Notes: generated by a model from the letters alone, not told the origin. A DNA stretch of 40,626 bases from an uncultured Oscillospiraceae bacterium (GCA_947629245.1 CANRDC010000016.1:1-40626), one strand, 5' to 3'; shown: positions 24,630 to 33,289, counted from the first letter of the stretch. Translations and numbers: made by a program.

Positions 24630-24645
24630 TTCATGGCGGAAAGGC

Positions 24646-25755
24646 TCAATATACTCTCAGTTGTTTATCTCCCAGCCTGCTCTCGTCGACCAGCGACGTA
24701 TAGGCCTCCGGCACCGTGACCGTATACGGGTCTCCGTCGCTCACATATACCGGATCGCGCAGCCTTTCCAGCCACCAGTCAAGATCGCAGTCCTCCGCCA
24801 GGAATCCGGTCCCCCTGATCCTGTCGATGCTGTAGGGGTCATAGTCCGGATTGACCGGAGATATGGCCGGGTCCCACGCGACCTCGACGATCCCCAGATT
24901 CTTATACTCGACCCCTTCGTAGGTCCCGGCCTTCACATACTCAAACAGCTCCGGCGACGTGATCCCAAAGGGGAGCGAGAGACTGGTAAAGGTATAGCCG
25001 TCTATCTGCTCGTACATCGCTGCCTGATTCTTCCCGACCTCACGCATGATGGTCTCCGCGTCCGTTATGCTCGACAGGTTGCAGTGGGTATAGGTGTGGT
25101 TGCCGATCTCGAACCCGAGATCGACCAGGTATTGGAGCCGCTCCTGAAGCGTTCCCGCCGGCTTGGGCCCCGACGAGCTCTCCGTATAAAACGGCGAGTT
25201 CCCGAGGTTGACATAAAACGTCCCCTCCAGGCCGAAATCCGGATGCTCTTTATAGAAGTCGAGCAGGACCGCCACGGCGCATTGCGGGTTCACCACCAGT
25301 TTGCCGTCCTGCTCGATCAGGCTGAACTGGCTGGAGGTGCCGTCGTCGAAGGTGAAGATGATAGGCTTATATCCGGCCTCCACTTTGATCTCGTTGTTCA
25401 GAAAGTCGTTCATCGAGGCCATTCGGTAGCCCATATCGTACAAACGCCCGAGGAGCTCCTTCAGATAGGAAAAGCTCTGCGTATAGCGCTTGAAATCATC
25501 CGAATATTCCTCGTCCGGGTCCAGCTCGTCCACGAACGCGTGAAACATCACGATCGGGATCTCACCGGCCTCGTTGGGTCTTGTCTTTTCAAGGTCGATC
25601 TCAGGAGAGGGCGAGGGCCCCTCGGTTGGCGCGGGGCTCGCGGCGGTCTGGGGGGCCGAGGCGGACTGTCCGGAGAGCCGGGTCGTGAACAAGAGCTCCA
25701 GACCCACGATCAGTACCAGCGCGAGCAGCAGGATCGCCAGCCGCTGCTTATTCAT
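24646..25755 (-). CDS. Membrane-anchored polysaccharide deacetylase (NodB domain)
   Basis: A 369-residue protein. Residues 5-24 are an uncleaved-type N-terminal membrane anchor (LAILLLALVLIVGLELLF), then a Ser/Pro/Ala-rich spacer to about 55, then the extracytoplasmic NodB domain: IPIVMFHAF, the metal-binding TFDDG and HTYTH motifs, and LSLPFG further on. Enzymes of this carbohydrate esterase 4 family remove N-acetyl groups from peptidoglycan or secreted glycans. I chose the ATG at 25755, with GGAGG upstream. It has its own promoter at 25891-25919, so it is separate from the polysaccharide operon ending at 26018, but its location suggests it modifies that polymer or the wall (inference). Confidence 0.9.
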   Translation of the reverse strand: MNKQRLAILLLALVLIVGLELLFTTRLSGQSASAPQTAASPAPTEGPSPSPEIDLEKTRPNEAGEIPIVMFHAFVDELDPDEEYSDDFKRYTQSFSYLKELLGRLYDMGYRMASMNDFLNNEIKVEAGYKPIIFTFDDGTSSQFSLIEQDGKLVVNPQCAVAVLLDFYKEHPDFGLEGTFYVNLGNSPFYTESSSGPKPAGTLQERLQYLVDLGFEIGNHTYTHCNLSSITDAETIMREVGKNQAAMYEQIDGYTFTSLSLPFGITSPELFEYVKAGTYEGVEYKNLGIVEVAWDPAISPVNPDYDPYSIDRIRGTGFLAEDCDLDWWLERLRDPVYVSDGDPYTVTVPEAYTSLVDESRLGDKQLRVY

Positions 25756-25890
25756 ATCTCCATCCTCCCGTGGCGCGGATATTATCGGGACCGTCCGCCG
25801 GAAACCGGGCGCAGACCAAAGCATAGTCGGCGGCAGAGCCTGCCGTCATGAAAAGCGCCGTTTCCGCCGCAGCGGTCCCGCTATGTAGGG

Positions 25891-25919
25891 ATTATACATA
25901 TATCTCCCTCGAAAATCAA
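25891..25919 (-). promoter_or_regulatory. Promoter of the polysaccharide deacetylase gene
   Basis: Minus strand TTGATT (25914-25919), 17-bp spacer and a perfect TATAAT (25891-25896). The predicted start is near 25884, giving a leader of about 130 nt. The rest of the 262-bp gap to the Glf gene (stop 26018) shows no clear terminator. Confidence 0.85.
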
Positions 25920-26017
25920 CATTTTCACCGCCCGGCGTCCTCGGACGACTCTCAGCCTCTTTCCACGCCGCGCGCATGTGTTTTATATATGGGCGGGACG
26001 GGCCCGGCGTTGTTTTT

Positions 26018-27178
26018 CTATTCAAAAAACTCCCGGCATACCAGAAGCGCCCGTGCCAGCGCCTGGTCCATGTTGTAGTATTTGAAATCCGCCAGACGAC
26101 CGCAGCAGACGAGGTTCGGCACCCTGTCCGCCAGAGCCTTATACTGTGCGTACTGCCGCTGGCTGGCCTCCGTCAGCACGGGATAATAGGGCTCCATCCG
26201 TTCCCCTTCCCGATACGGCAGAGGATACTCCAGCGCGTAGCTGCTCCCGGGCTTATCCTGGACGGGCAGCTTTTTGTACTCGGTGATCCGCGTATATCCC
26301 GCCTCCTGCGGGTACGCCACCACCGGCGCCGGCTGCAGGCTGTCCGCTGGCGTATACCGCCACTCGAACCGCAGCGACCGGTACGGCAGCCGCCCATGGA
26401 CGCAGCCGAACAGCTCGTCCAGCGCCCCCGTATACACCACCGGTATCTCCGCGACCTCACCGTCCAGCAAAAGCCGGTCTCCCCGGACACTCAGCCGCTC
26501 CAGCGCCTCCGCGCCCAGTTGGACCCGGATGTTGGGGTGGTCCAACAGATTCTCGAAAAAACGCGTGAAGGAATGGACGGGCATCGCCTCATAGGCGTCG
26601 TCAAAGTAACCCTCGTCGTAGGAAAACCGCAGCGGCACCCGCCGGAGCACACTGGGGTCGATCTCCTCCGGGGCAGCGCCCCACTGCTTGGCCGTGTAGG
26701 GCGCGTAATCGTTCCGGAACAGAAACCGCGCGTAGGCCCGTATATCCGGGTCCGGATGGCCCAGCACCTCCGTCACGGCGGCGGTCGGACGACCGGCAAA
26801 GGCCGCCGACAGCTTCGCTTTCAGCCGCGATGCCTGCTCCGGCGGATAGAACGTGTCTATCGTGGTGAAGTTGAAGGGCGTGGGGGTATATTTCCCGTCC
26901 CATACCGCGCCGCAGGTCAGCTTGTACGGCCTCCACTGTTCATACCGGCACATATAGTCGTACAGGGCCTTTTCCTTCGTATGGAAGGTATGCGGTCCGT
27001 ACGTCTGCACAAGGAGACCGTGTTCGTCCACATGATCGAACATGTTCCCGCCGATGTGGTCCCGGCGCTCCCAGACCGCGACCGTTTTCCCCTGTTCCGC
27101 CAGATGCCGCGCGATCACGCTCCCGCACAGGCCGCAGCCGACGACGAGCACGTCCGTCTCAGAAGCCGCCATAAGCAT
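26018..27178 (-). CDS. glf: UDP-galactopyranose mutase
   Basis: A 386-residue flavoenzyme interconverting UDP-galactopyranose and UDP-galactofuranose in the cytoplasm. The N-terminal FAD-binding loop is DVLVVGCGLCGSVIARHLAEQG, followed by RDHIGGNMFDH; TYGPHTFHT and PFNFTTIDTFY match the family's substrate region, and RLADFKYYNMDQALARAL is the conserved C-terminal segment. Length is usual (about 370-390). Start is the ATG at 27178 (GCGGAG upstream) or six bases later; either way it overlaps the end of the epimerase gene, indicating coupling. Its presence implies galactofuranose in the surface glycan. It is the last gene of the cluster's operon in this window. Confidence 0.93.
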   Translation of the reverse strand: MLMAASETDVLVVGCGLCGSVIARHLAEQGKTVAVWERRDHIGGNMFDHVDEHGLLVQTYGPHTFHTKEKALYDYMCRYEQWRPYKLTCGAVWDGKYTPTPFNFTTIDTFYPPEQASRLKAKLSAAFAGRPTAAVTEVLGHPDPDIRAYARFLFRNDYAPYTAKQWGAAPEEIDPSVLRRVPLRFSYDEGYFDDAYEAMPVHSFTRFFENLLDHPNIRVQLGAEALERLSVRGDRLLLDGEVAEIPVVYTGALDELFGCVHGRLPYRSLRFEWRYTPADSLQPAPVVAYPQEAGYTRITEYKKLPVQDKPGSSYALEYPLPYREGERMEPYYPVLTEASQRQYAQYKALADRVPNLVCCGRLADFKYYNMDQALARALLVCREFFE

Positions 27179-27734
27179 CCACAAACTCCGCAAAGGACTG
27201 CAGGTTTTTGTCCTTCTCCGCCAGGATGACCTTCTCCCGGCCGCCCACCAGTTCCAGCGGCCACGCTATGCCGATGTCGGGGTCGTCCCACAGGATACCG
27301 TCGTCGTACTCCCCGTAGAACTTCTCTCCGCACTTATAGCTGACGATGGACGGCTCCAGCACCAGATACCCGTGACCGCACCCCGCCGGGACCAGGATCT
27401 CGTTGTGCTCCTCTCCCACCAGGTCAAAGGCCAGCCACTTTTTGAACGTAGGACTGTCCTTCTGAAGATCGACCACCACGTCCCACACATGGCCGCAGAT
27501 GCACCGCACCAGCTTCGGCTGCTGCTTCTCCCGCTGGAAGTGCAGCGCCCGGATCACGCCCTTGCGGCTGGTGGTGTAAAACACCTCCGCCAGATCGTGG
27601 CGGATGCCGTTGGCCTCAAAAACCTCTCTGGACCAATCCTTTGTGAAGCATCCACGGACATCCTCCGCATTGAAGGGCGTCACCTCAACAAGACCCGCGA
27701 TCTCTGTCTCATGAAAACTCCATTTTTGATTCAT
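27159..27734 (-). CDS. Nucleotide-sugar 3,5-epimerase, RmlC family
   Basis: A 191-residue cupin enzyme. RmlC family features are present: GVIRALHFQREKQQPKLVRC with the catalytic His, a GHVWDVVVDLQKDSPTF strand, the SYKCGEKFY Tyr region and DDGILWDDPDIGIAWP near the C-terminus. Characterised members epimerise dTDP-4-keto-6-deoxyglucose, but some act on CDP-sugars. The window encodes CDP-glucose formation (RfbF) and 4,6-dehydration (RfbG) and no dTDP enzymes, so a CDP-4-keto-6-deoxy substrate is plausible (inference). The ATG at 27734 has GGAGAG upstream and lies five bases after the acyltransferase stop. An apparent longer frame upstream belongs to the overlapping acyltransferase. Confidence 0.9.
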   Translation of the reverse strand: MNQKWSFHETEIAGLVEVTPFNAEDVRGCFTKDWSREVFEANGIRHDLAEVFYTTSRKGVIRALHFQREKQQPKLVRCICGHVWDVVVDLQKDSPTFKKWLAFDLVGEEHNEILVPAGCGHGYLVLEPSIVSYKCGEKFYGEYDDGILWDDPDIGIAWPLELVGGREKVILAEKDKNLQSFAEFVDAYGGF

Positions 27735-27739
27735 GACCT

Positions 27740-28843
27740 TTACTCTCCAGTAAGAAATAAATATTTTTTGACCAGCCGCCAGGGACGCGCTCTTCTGACA
27801 ATGGTCATACACGCCTCCAGCGCCGCCGCGTAGACCACCGCCGCCAGCACATACGGGGGCAGCCGCGTCCAATAATCCGCTTCCGGCATCCACACAGGGA
27901 TCAGCATCCGCACCGTCCAATGACTGGTATACAGCGCCAGGCAAAATCGGCTGCAACGGCTGATCCAAGACGGGAACAGCCCATTGACAGAGGCGGAACC
28001 GGACAGGATCATCCCCGCCCATAGCGCCTCTACGCCTATGACGACGAAATCCATCCGCCTGTATCCCCAGGCGTACATATACCACAATACGAAAACGCCA
28101 CAGACGATCTCCGCCGCTGACAGAATATGCCGCCCCGCCGGACTGAAAGCCGTCTCACGCAGCTTATTCGTCAGCAAAAAGACGATCCCGCCCAGGCACA
28201 ACCCCGCCCAGGCACGGGGCAACGACGTAAAAAACAGGCCGGTCCAGACTTTCCATGTGTCAACATGTCCGATCGTTCTGCAAAAATACCCATAGATCAG
28301 ACAAGCGGACAGCGGGCAAATGACCGCCAACATCGTTTCCCGATGTTTTATCAGCAGCAGATAAAACATCGGCAAGACGACGAGCAGCGCCGACAGATAC
28401 CATAGCGGCAGCACATAAAATGTCTCATATAGTCCCGCCGCCGGGAAAAGCGCTATCTCTAACGCACCATACACAAGATCTTTGACCGCCGAAAGAAGGT
28501 CCAGGCGATCGACCGCCGCAAAAAGAAGGTAATGGACTATGACGACGGGGACCACATACGGAAAGATACCCGCGAACTTTCGAGCCGTCCATCGCGCCGC
28601 GTCCGCCGGTCCAGCATTCGGCGCCGAGGCCGCCTTTTGCGCCGCAAAATACCCGGACAAGATCAAGAAAAACTCCACCGACAAATACCCCCCGACGAAC
28701 GGGTATCGGTATCGGTCGGGCGGATCCAGACCATGGCTATGGCAAAGGACGATAGAAAACGCTAAAACGATCCTCCAAAAATCTACTTCCGCATTCCGGT
28801 CGTAGAACTTACCCCCCCGGTTCGCTTGAGATACGGTTTTCAA
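27740..28843 (-). CDS. Acyltransferase family 3 membrane protein
   Basis: A 367-residue integral membrane protein with about ten hydrophobic segments, of the OafA/NolL/WecH type that transfers acetyl or other acyl groups onto sugars. The N-terminal signature is AEVDFWRIVLAFSIVLCHSHG, with the conserved His, followed by FVGGYLSVEFFLILSGYFAA and a Lys/Arg-rich loop. The likely start is the TTG at 28843: it overlaps the SDR stop as TTGA and has AAGGAG eight bases upstream; a GTG at 28861 is the alternative. Position inside the cluster suggests it decorates the polysaccharide or a lipid-linked repeat unit. Confidence 0.85.
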   Translation of the reverse strand: MKTVSQANRGGKFYDRNAEVDFWRIVLAFSIVLCHSHGLDPPDRYRYPFVGGYLSVEFFLILSGYFAAQKAASAPNAGPADAARWTARKFAGIFPYVVPVVIVHYLLFAAVDRLDLLSAVKDLVYGALEIALFPAAGLYETFYVLPLWYLSALLVVLPMFYLLLIKHRETMLAVICPLSACLIYGYFCRTIGHVDTWKVWTGLFFTSLPRAWAGLCLGGIVFLLTNKLRETAFSPAGRHILSAAEIVCGVFVLWYMYAWGYRRMDFVVIGVEALWAGMILSGSASVNGLFPSWISRCSRFCLALYTSHWTVRMLIPVWMPEADYWTRLPPYVLAAVVYAAALEACMTIVRRARPWRLVKKYLFLTGE

Positions 28844-29757
28844 CTCCCTATCTCCTTCCACCAGTCGCGGGTCCTCCTGCAGCCCTCGGCGAAGGATATC
28901 TCCGCCCGAAAGCCGGTGTCCGCCTCCGTCCGCGAGCAGTCGAACCGCTCCAGCGGCAGATCGGTCCCCGTGAACGGCACGTCCCCGAACTGAAACGCCA
29001 GCTCCGGCGCGATGGCCGAGCGCATCTCCAGCAGAAACTCCCGCAGCGGCCGCGCGTGTCCGCTGCCGATCAGATACTCGTGGAACGGCTTGCCCCGCTC
29101 CCCGATCAGCCGGAACGCCCTGGCCGCGTCGTCTATGTACACGAAATCATAGTTCTGGGTCCCCGCCGTGAACCGGGGGCTTTCCCCCCGGATACATTTC
29201 TGAATGGCCGTATTCACCAGCCGCGGGCTTCGTTCCCCCACACCGTAGGCATTGGTGATCTCCGGCCACACCAGCTCGACGCCCAGCTGCGCCGCCACCG
29301 ACATGCACATCATGTGGGCGATCACCTTTCCGCCGCCGTAGATGTACGCCGGTCCCGGCCTGTTCCCCTGAGCATACGCCGCCGCCATCGTCTCGTGCTC
29401 CATGATGCTCCCAGCGCACAGAAACCGCCCGCAGCCAAGCTCCTTCGCCGCCCGCAGCGCCTCCACCGTCCACTGGGCGTTTTGCAGCTGCAGCGCCGTA
29501 TCCGCACGGGCCGGACCCGCCGACCCCGCCCACGCGAAGTGATAAAACGTGTCGTATACGTCTTTTTCGATCTTCTCCGTCAGCTCCGGCATTTTGTCCA
29601 GATCACAGGACGCCACGGTCAGTCCCGGATGCTCCGGAAGATTATCCCGGTGGTCTCGATGCACCACCGCGCATACCCCTATGCCATTGGCCAAGAGCTC
29701 CCGTACCACCGCGCCGCCCACAAAGCCGTTGGCGCCGGTCACGATCGCGTTTTTCAT
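28840..29757 (-). CDS. NAD(P)-dependent epimerase/dehydratase (extended SDR), likely CDP-4-keto-sugar reductase
   Basis: A 305-residue cytoplasmic enzyme. The nucleotide-binding motif TGANGFVGGAVVREL is at the N-terminus and the catalytic Tyr-Lys pair appears as YIYGGGK. FVYIDDAARAF and the C-terminal FDCSRTEADTGFRAEISFAEG are typical of sugar-nucleotide SDRs. The ATG at 29757 overlaps the rfbG stop (ATGA). Placed directly after CDP-glucose 4,6-dehydratase, it most likely reduces the 4-keto group of a CDP-6-deoxyhexose, in the manner of abequose or 6-deoxyaltrose pathway reductases (inference). A C4- or C2-epimerase is the alternative. Confidence 0.85.
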   Translation of the reverse strand: MKNAIVTGANGFVGGAVVRELLANGIGVCAVVHRDHRDNLPEHPGLTVASCDLDKMPELTEKIEKDVYDTFYHFAWAGSAGPARADTALQLQNAQWTVEALRAAKELGCGRFLCAGSIMEHETMAAAYAQGNRPGPAYIYGGGKVIAHMMCMSVAAQLGVELVWPEITNAYGVGERSPRLVNTAIQKCIRGESPRFTAGTQNYDFVYIDDAARAFRLIGERGKPFHEYLIGSGHARPLREFLLEMRSAIAPELAFQFGDVPFTGTDLPLERFDCSRTEADTGFRAEISFAEGCRRTRDWWKEIGS

Positions 29758-30818
29758 GCCCCGCCCTCCAGATACTCCCTGATCTCCCGGTCCATCTCCG
29801 CCGCCACGTCGCCGCGACCGAGCCACACGCGGGTCCACTCCGCCGTCCTGGCCACTGCCTCGTCGATGTGCCACCGGGGTCGCCAGTTGAACGCGCTCTT
29901 GATCTTCGAGCAGTCCAGCTTCAGAAAATTCGCCTCATGGGGCGCGTTCGTCTCCGCCCGGTCCTCCCAGGCGAAGCCCTCTCCCCACGCCTGCGCGAAC
30001 AGCTCCACCAGCTCTCCCGTGCTCACGCAGTCGCACTCGTCCGGCCCCACGTTGTACCACCCCGCCAGAGACTTGTCCTCAGTCTGCCGGGCCGCGATCA
30101 TCAGATAGGCCATCACCGGCTCCAGCACATGCTGATACGGCCGGGTCGAATAGGGGTTCCGGATCCCCAGCGGCCGGTCCGCCAGCACCGCCCGCACGCA
30201 GTCAGGGATGATCCTGTCGTGGGCGAAATCGCCCCCGCCGATCACGTTGCCCGCACGGGCCGTGGACACCGCGATGTCCCGTTCGCCAAAGAAGCTGCCG
30301 CAATAGCTGTGCGTGACCAGCTCCGAACAGCTCTTGGAGTTGGAATAGGGGTCGTACCCGTCCAGCGGCTCGTTCTCCCGGTAGCCCCAGACCCACTCGT
30401 TGTTCCGGTACACCTTGTCCGTGGTCACGTTCACCACGCTCTTTACGCTGGGATTGAGCCGCACGCACTCCAGCAGGTTCACCGTGCCCATCACGTTCGT
30501 CTCGTATGTATACACCGGGTCCGTGTAGCTGTCCCGAACGATGGGCTGGGCGGCCATGTGGATCACGATCTCCGGCTGGGTCTCGGCAAAGACCCGTTTC
30601 ATATGCTCCAGGTCCCGTACGTCGCCCGTCACATGACGCAGTCTGTCCTTCAATCCGGCCAGTTCAAAGAGGCTGCGTTCCTTCTCCGAGCCGCGGGAAT
30701 AGCCCGTCAGCTCCGCCCCGGCGCTTACCAGCACCCGGCTCATCCAGGCCCCCTTGAAGCCCGTGTGGCCGGTGAGCAGCACCCGCCTGCCCCGGTAAAA
30801 GTCCATATCAAAGTTCAT
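29754..30818 (-). CDS. rfbG: CDP-glucose 4,6-dehydratase
   Basis: A 354-residue SDR converting CDP-D-glucose to CDP-4-keto-6-deoxy-D-glucose. The family start FYRGRRVLLTGHTGFKGAW is clear, with VVNVTTDKVY and the catalytic YSNSK motif, ARAGNVIGGGDFAHDRIIPD and HVLEPVMAYL, all characteristic of RfbG/DdhB. Normal length is about 357. The ATG at 30818 overlaps the rfbF stop by one base (TGATG). Its substrate is supplied by RfbF directly upstream. Products probably flow to the SDR (28840-29757) and the epimerase (27159-27734). Confidence 0.95.
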   Translation of the reverse strand: MNFDMDFYRGRRVLLTGHTGFKGAWMSRVLVSAGAELTGYSRGSEKERSLFELAGLKDRLRHVTGDVRDLEHMKRVFAETQPEIVIHMAAQPIVRDSYTDPVYTYETNVMGTVNLLECVRLNPSVKSVVNVTTDKVYRNNEWVWGYRENEPLDGYDPYSNSKSCSELVTHSYCGSFFGERDIAVSTARAGNVIGGGDFAHDRIIPDCVRAVLADRPLGIRNPYSTRPYQHVLEPVMAYLMIAARQTEDKSLAGWYNVGPDECDCVSTGELVELFAQAWGEGFAWEDRAETNAPHEANFLKLDCSKIKSAFNWRPRWHIDEAVARTAEWTRVWLGRGDVAAEMDREIREYLEGGA

Positions 30819-31603
30819 CAGTCCCACACCTTCCACGGGGCCTGTCCACCGGCCCACAGCTTTTCCAGCTGTTCCTTCTCCCGCACCGTGTCCATGCACT
30901 GCCAGAAGCCCTCATGCCTGTAGGCCATCAGCTGCCCCAGCTTCGCCACCGTCTCCAGCGGCTCCTTCTCCAGCACAGTGTCGTCTCCGGCTATGTAGTC
31001 GATGAACTCCGGCTGGCACACCATGTAGCCGATGTTGACCATGTTCCCATCTCCCAGCGCCTTTTCCCGGAATTCGGTGATACGCCCTTCCCGGTCGATG
31101 TCCAGCACGCCGAACCGCTGGCCCGCATTGTACGCCGACATGGTCACCAGCTTCCCGTGGGAGCGGTGATACTTCACAAGTTCACGAATATTGATATCGG
31201 ATACCCCGTCGCCATAGGTGAGCAGGAACGGCTCGTCCCCGATATACTCCCGCACGCGTTTGATCCGCCCGCCGGTCTGCGTATTCAGGCCCGTGTCCAC
31301 CACCGTCACCTTCCAGGGCTCCGAGCTGCTCTTATGCACCGTCATATCGCTCTTGCCGTGGGTGAAGTCGAAGGTGATGTCCGAGGTGTGCAGGTAATAG
31401 TCCGCAAAATACTCCTTGATGACATGCTGCTTGTATCCCGCGCAGATGACGAATTCATTGAAGCCATAGGAACGGTACAGCTTCATGATGTGCCACAAAA
31501 TGGGCATGCCGCCCAGCTCCACCATGGGCTTGGGCTTGAATTGGGATTCCTCCGATATCCGGGTCCCAAATCCCCCGGCCAATATCACGACTTTCAAAGT
31601 CAC
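30818..31603 (-). CDS. rfbF: Glucose-1-phosphate cytidylyltransferase
   Basis: A 261-residue enzyme making CDP-D-glucose from CTP and glucose 1-phosphate. The nucleotidyltransferase start VVILAGGFGTRISEESQFKPKPMVELGG is the RfbF/DdhA signature, with FLLTYGDGVSDI (metal and nucleotide Asp) and FWQCMDTVREKEQLEKLW at the end. Length fits (about 257). The start is a GTG at 31603 overlapping the LicD stop (GTGA), so translation is coupled. It opens the CDP-sugar module that continues through rfbG and the SDR. Confidence 0.95.
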   Translation of the reverse strand: MTLKVVILAGGFGTRISEESQFKPKPMVELGGMPILWHIMKLYRSYGFNEFVICAGYKQHVIKEYFADYYLHTSDITFDFTHGKSDMTVHKSSSEPWKVTVVDTGLNTQTGGRIKRVREYIGDEPFLLTYGDGVSDINIRELVKYHRSHGKLVTMSAYNAGQRFGVLDIDREGRITEFREKALGDGNMVNIGYMVCQPEFIDYIAGDDTVLEKEPLETVAKLGQLMAYRHEGFWQCMDTVREKEQLEKLWAGGQAPWKVWD

Positions 31604-33228
31604 ATCCCCCGCTTCTCTTCGTCAGCGATCAGCTGCTTCAACATTTCAAGGTCGTTCTCCGTATGAAAAAAGAACTTCATATGTTTCGACAGTCCCATAT
31701 CTTTCGGCATTTCAAGATGGTCGGAGCCATACAGCAAATAAACGTGTCGGCTGAAATCGTTAGGGACATACATCGTTTCATTCTCAAAGCGACGCTCCTG
31801 CAGGGGGAAGATATCAGACTCATGGAAAATACGCGGCAGCTTCCATGCCGTGCCGCTGGCGTTTCCAAAGGAGTTTTCCAGCCCCCAGGCGATCCATTCC
31901 GAAGGCTCGTCGCAGATGACTTTTTGTACATACGCGTCAAGGAGCCGATCAAGGCTTTCTTTCAGCTCAGGCATATCGTCCAGGGTCTGGTTGTTCAACT
32001 GCGGCACTCCAAAAGCGCTGGCGGTCTCGACATATTTCCTGCCCAGCTCCTTCTTGTAGCCGACCAGCTTTTCCCACTCGTGCTGAAGGGTGTCCTCCGT
32101 CCTGCAGTAGCGGTCAAAAGTAAAAATATCAACGAACACATTGGGCGATATATCCCTCCGCATAAAGCGGTAACCCCGGCAAAAGACCGACGCAAAATAC
32201 GCCTCTTTGATCTTATAGTCGCTTCCGTCCGCCAGACGCTCTCTCAGCCGTTCGAAGTCGTCTCGCATCATACACACGTCAACATCGTCATCCCAGGGGA
32301 TGAATCCGTTGTGCCGCAGGGCGCCGACCAGGGATCCTCCGTCCAGCCAGAACGGAGCGTCGATCTCATCGCAGATGCTTTTCAGCCGGTGCAGCAGCCA
32401 CATCTTCCCTTGCTGGACGAGCAGTACGTCGCCTTCTGCCCGCGGATAGCTTTTCCAGAACCGTTCCTTTATTTGCGCCATATTCTCGGGATAAGACGGG
32501 CGTGAAAGCCAGATCGACAAATCTATCCGTCCCAGGTTGCGGTCGATCGCCGCGTTCGCGCTGCGGCTGGCAGCTATCAGTTGGCGTTGATTCCTTTCCG
32601 AGCGTTTCTGGCCCTCCTCCAGCCCTCGCAGCGCATCGGCGCCGGTCTTCTCACCGGCGCGCACCTGTTCCAGGAGCTGCTTCTGGCCCTCTTCCAGCCC
32701 CCGCAGCGCATCGGCGCCGGTCTTCTCACCGGCGCGCACCTGTTCCAGGAGCTGCTTCTGGCCCTCTTCCAGCCCCCGCAGCGCATCGGCGCCGGTCTTC
32801 TCACCGGCGCGCACCTGCTCCAGGAGCTGCTTCTGGTTCTCGTCCAGCCCCCGCAGCGCATCGGCGCCGGCCGTCTCACCGGCGCGCATCTGCTCCAGGA
32901 GCTGCTTCTGGCCATCCTGCAGCCCTCGCAGCATATCGGCATCAGCCGCTTCGCCGTCGCGGAGCCGCTCCTCAAGATCCGCATGGAACCGCTTTTGCGC
33001 CGCCAGAACATTATTCTCCGTCTCCTCCATTCTGGACCGGAGACCGCTCAGCGCCGCCATGATCTCCCGCTGTGCCGCGCTTTGCGCATCCAGGCGCTCG
33101 TCCACGGACCGGAGCTCTTTCCCGAGGGTCCGCAGTTTCTTCTGCATTTCAGCGGCGCTGTCTTTATACTGCTTTTTGGATACAGGCCAGACCCGCGAGA
33201 GCATGGTCTTCCATCGTTTCAGAAACAT
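31600..33228 (-). CDS. LicD family phosphotransferase with an N-terminal 25-residue-repeat coiled coil
   Basis: A 542-residue protein. Residues 1-20 are basic; 20-235 are a long, mostly helical region with four tandem 25-residue units (107-206) of the form QKQLLEQVRAGEKTG..., preceded by a degenerate copy. The catalytic LicD/nucleotidyltransferase-like domain follows: LDGGSLVGALRHNGFIPWDDDVDV at 295-318 with the metal-binding Asp cluster, then VFVDIFTFD. LicD proteins attach phosphocholine or related groups to surface glycans. The long coiled coil is not part of ordinary LicD proteins and could mediate oligomerisation or scaffolding at the membrane. The ATG at 33228 has AAGGAG upstream; its end overlaps rfbF. 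Confidence 0.88.
   Translation of the reverse strand: MFLKRWKTMLSRVWPVSKKQYKDSAAEMQKKLRTLGKELRSVDERLDAQSAAQREIMAALSGLRSRMEETENNVLAAQKRFHADLEERLRDGEAADADMLRGLQDGQKQLLEQMRAGETAGADALRGLDENQKQLLEQVRAGEKTGADALRGLEEGQKQLLEQVRAGEKTGADALRGLEEGQKQLLEQVRAGEKTGADALRGLEEGQKRSERNQRQLIAASRSANAAIDRNLGRIDLSIWLSRPSYPENMAQIKERFWKSYPRAEGDVLLVQQGKMWLLHRLKSICDEIDAPFWLDGGSLVGALRHNGFIPWDDDVDVCMMRDDFERLRERLADGSDYKIKEAYFASVFCRGYRFMRRDISPNVFVDIFTFDRYCRTEDTLQHEWEKLVGYKKELGRKYVETASAFGVPQLNNQTLDDMPELKESLDRLLDAYVQKVICDEPSEWIAWGLENSFGNASGTAWKLPRIFHESDIFPLQERRFENETMYVPNDFSRHVYLLYGSDHLEMPKDMGLSKHMKFFFHTENDLEMLKQLIADEEKRGM
32611..32910 (-). repeat. 75-bp tandem repeat, four copies, in the LicD gene
   Basis: Units are 32836-32910, 32761-32835, 32686-32760 and 32611-32685. 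The last three are nearly identical in bases, pointing to recent duplication; the first is slightly diverged. Each unit contains an internal GC-rich palindrome (GCGCCGGTnnnnTCACCGGCGC). The frame is preserved (25 codons). Confidence 0.93.
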
Positions 33229-33289
33229 ATTTCTCTCCTTGCCGGAATTGGGCCGCCTGATGGTTCGCCGGTCGCAGCGCCTTCCCGCG

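Larger units (their letters stand above)
24268..24645. other. Convergent intergenic island of palindromes (378 bp)
   Basis: Between the Lar-like gene and the deacetylase gene lie at least six separate inverted repeats: 24280-24315 (11-bp arms), 24316-24347 (13-bp arms, one bulge), 24355-24387 (11-bp arms), 24388-24422 (12-bp arms), 24441-24468 (12-bp arms, 4-nt loop) and 24494-24513 (9-bp arms, 2-nt loop), with 24510-24517 able to pair with 24566-24573. No gene is supported. Confidence 0.75.

Noticed and set aside
27735..28085. N-terminal extension of the RmlC-type epimerase
   Set aside because: The open frame overlaps the acyltransferase gene out of phase and gives Gly/Ala/Arg-rich nonsense; ATG 27734 has a ribosome site.
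32611..32910. CRISPR-like array
   Set aside because: The units are directly adjacent with no spacers, are a multiple of three and lie inside a continuous protein-coding frame.
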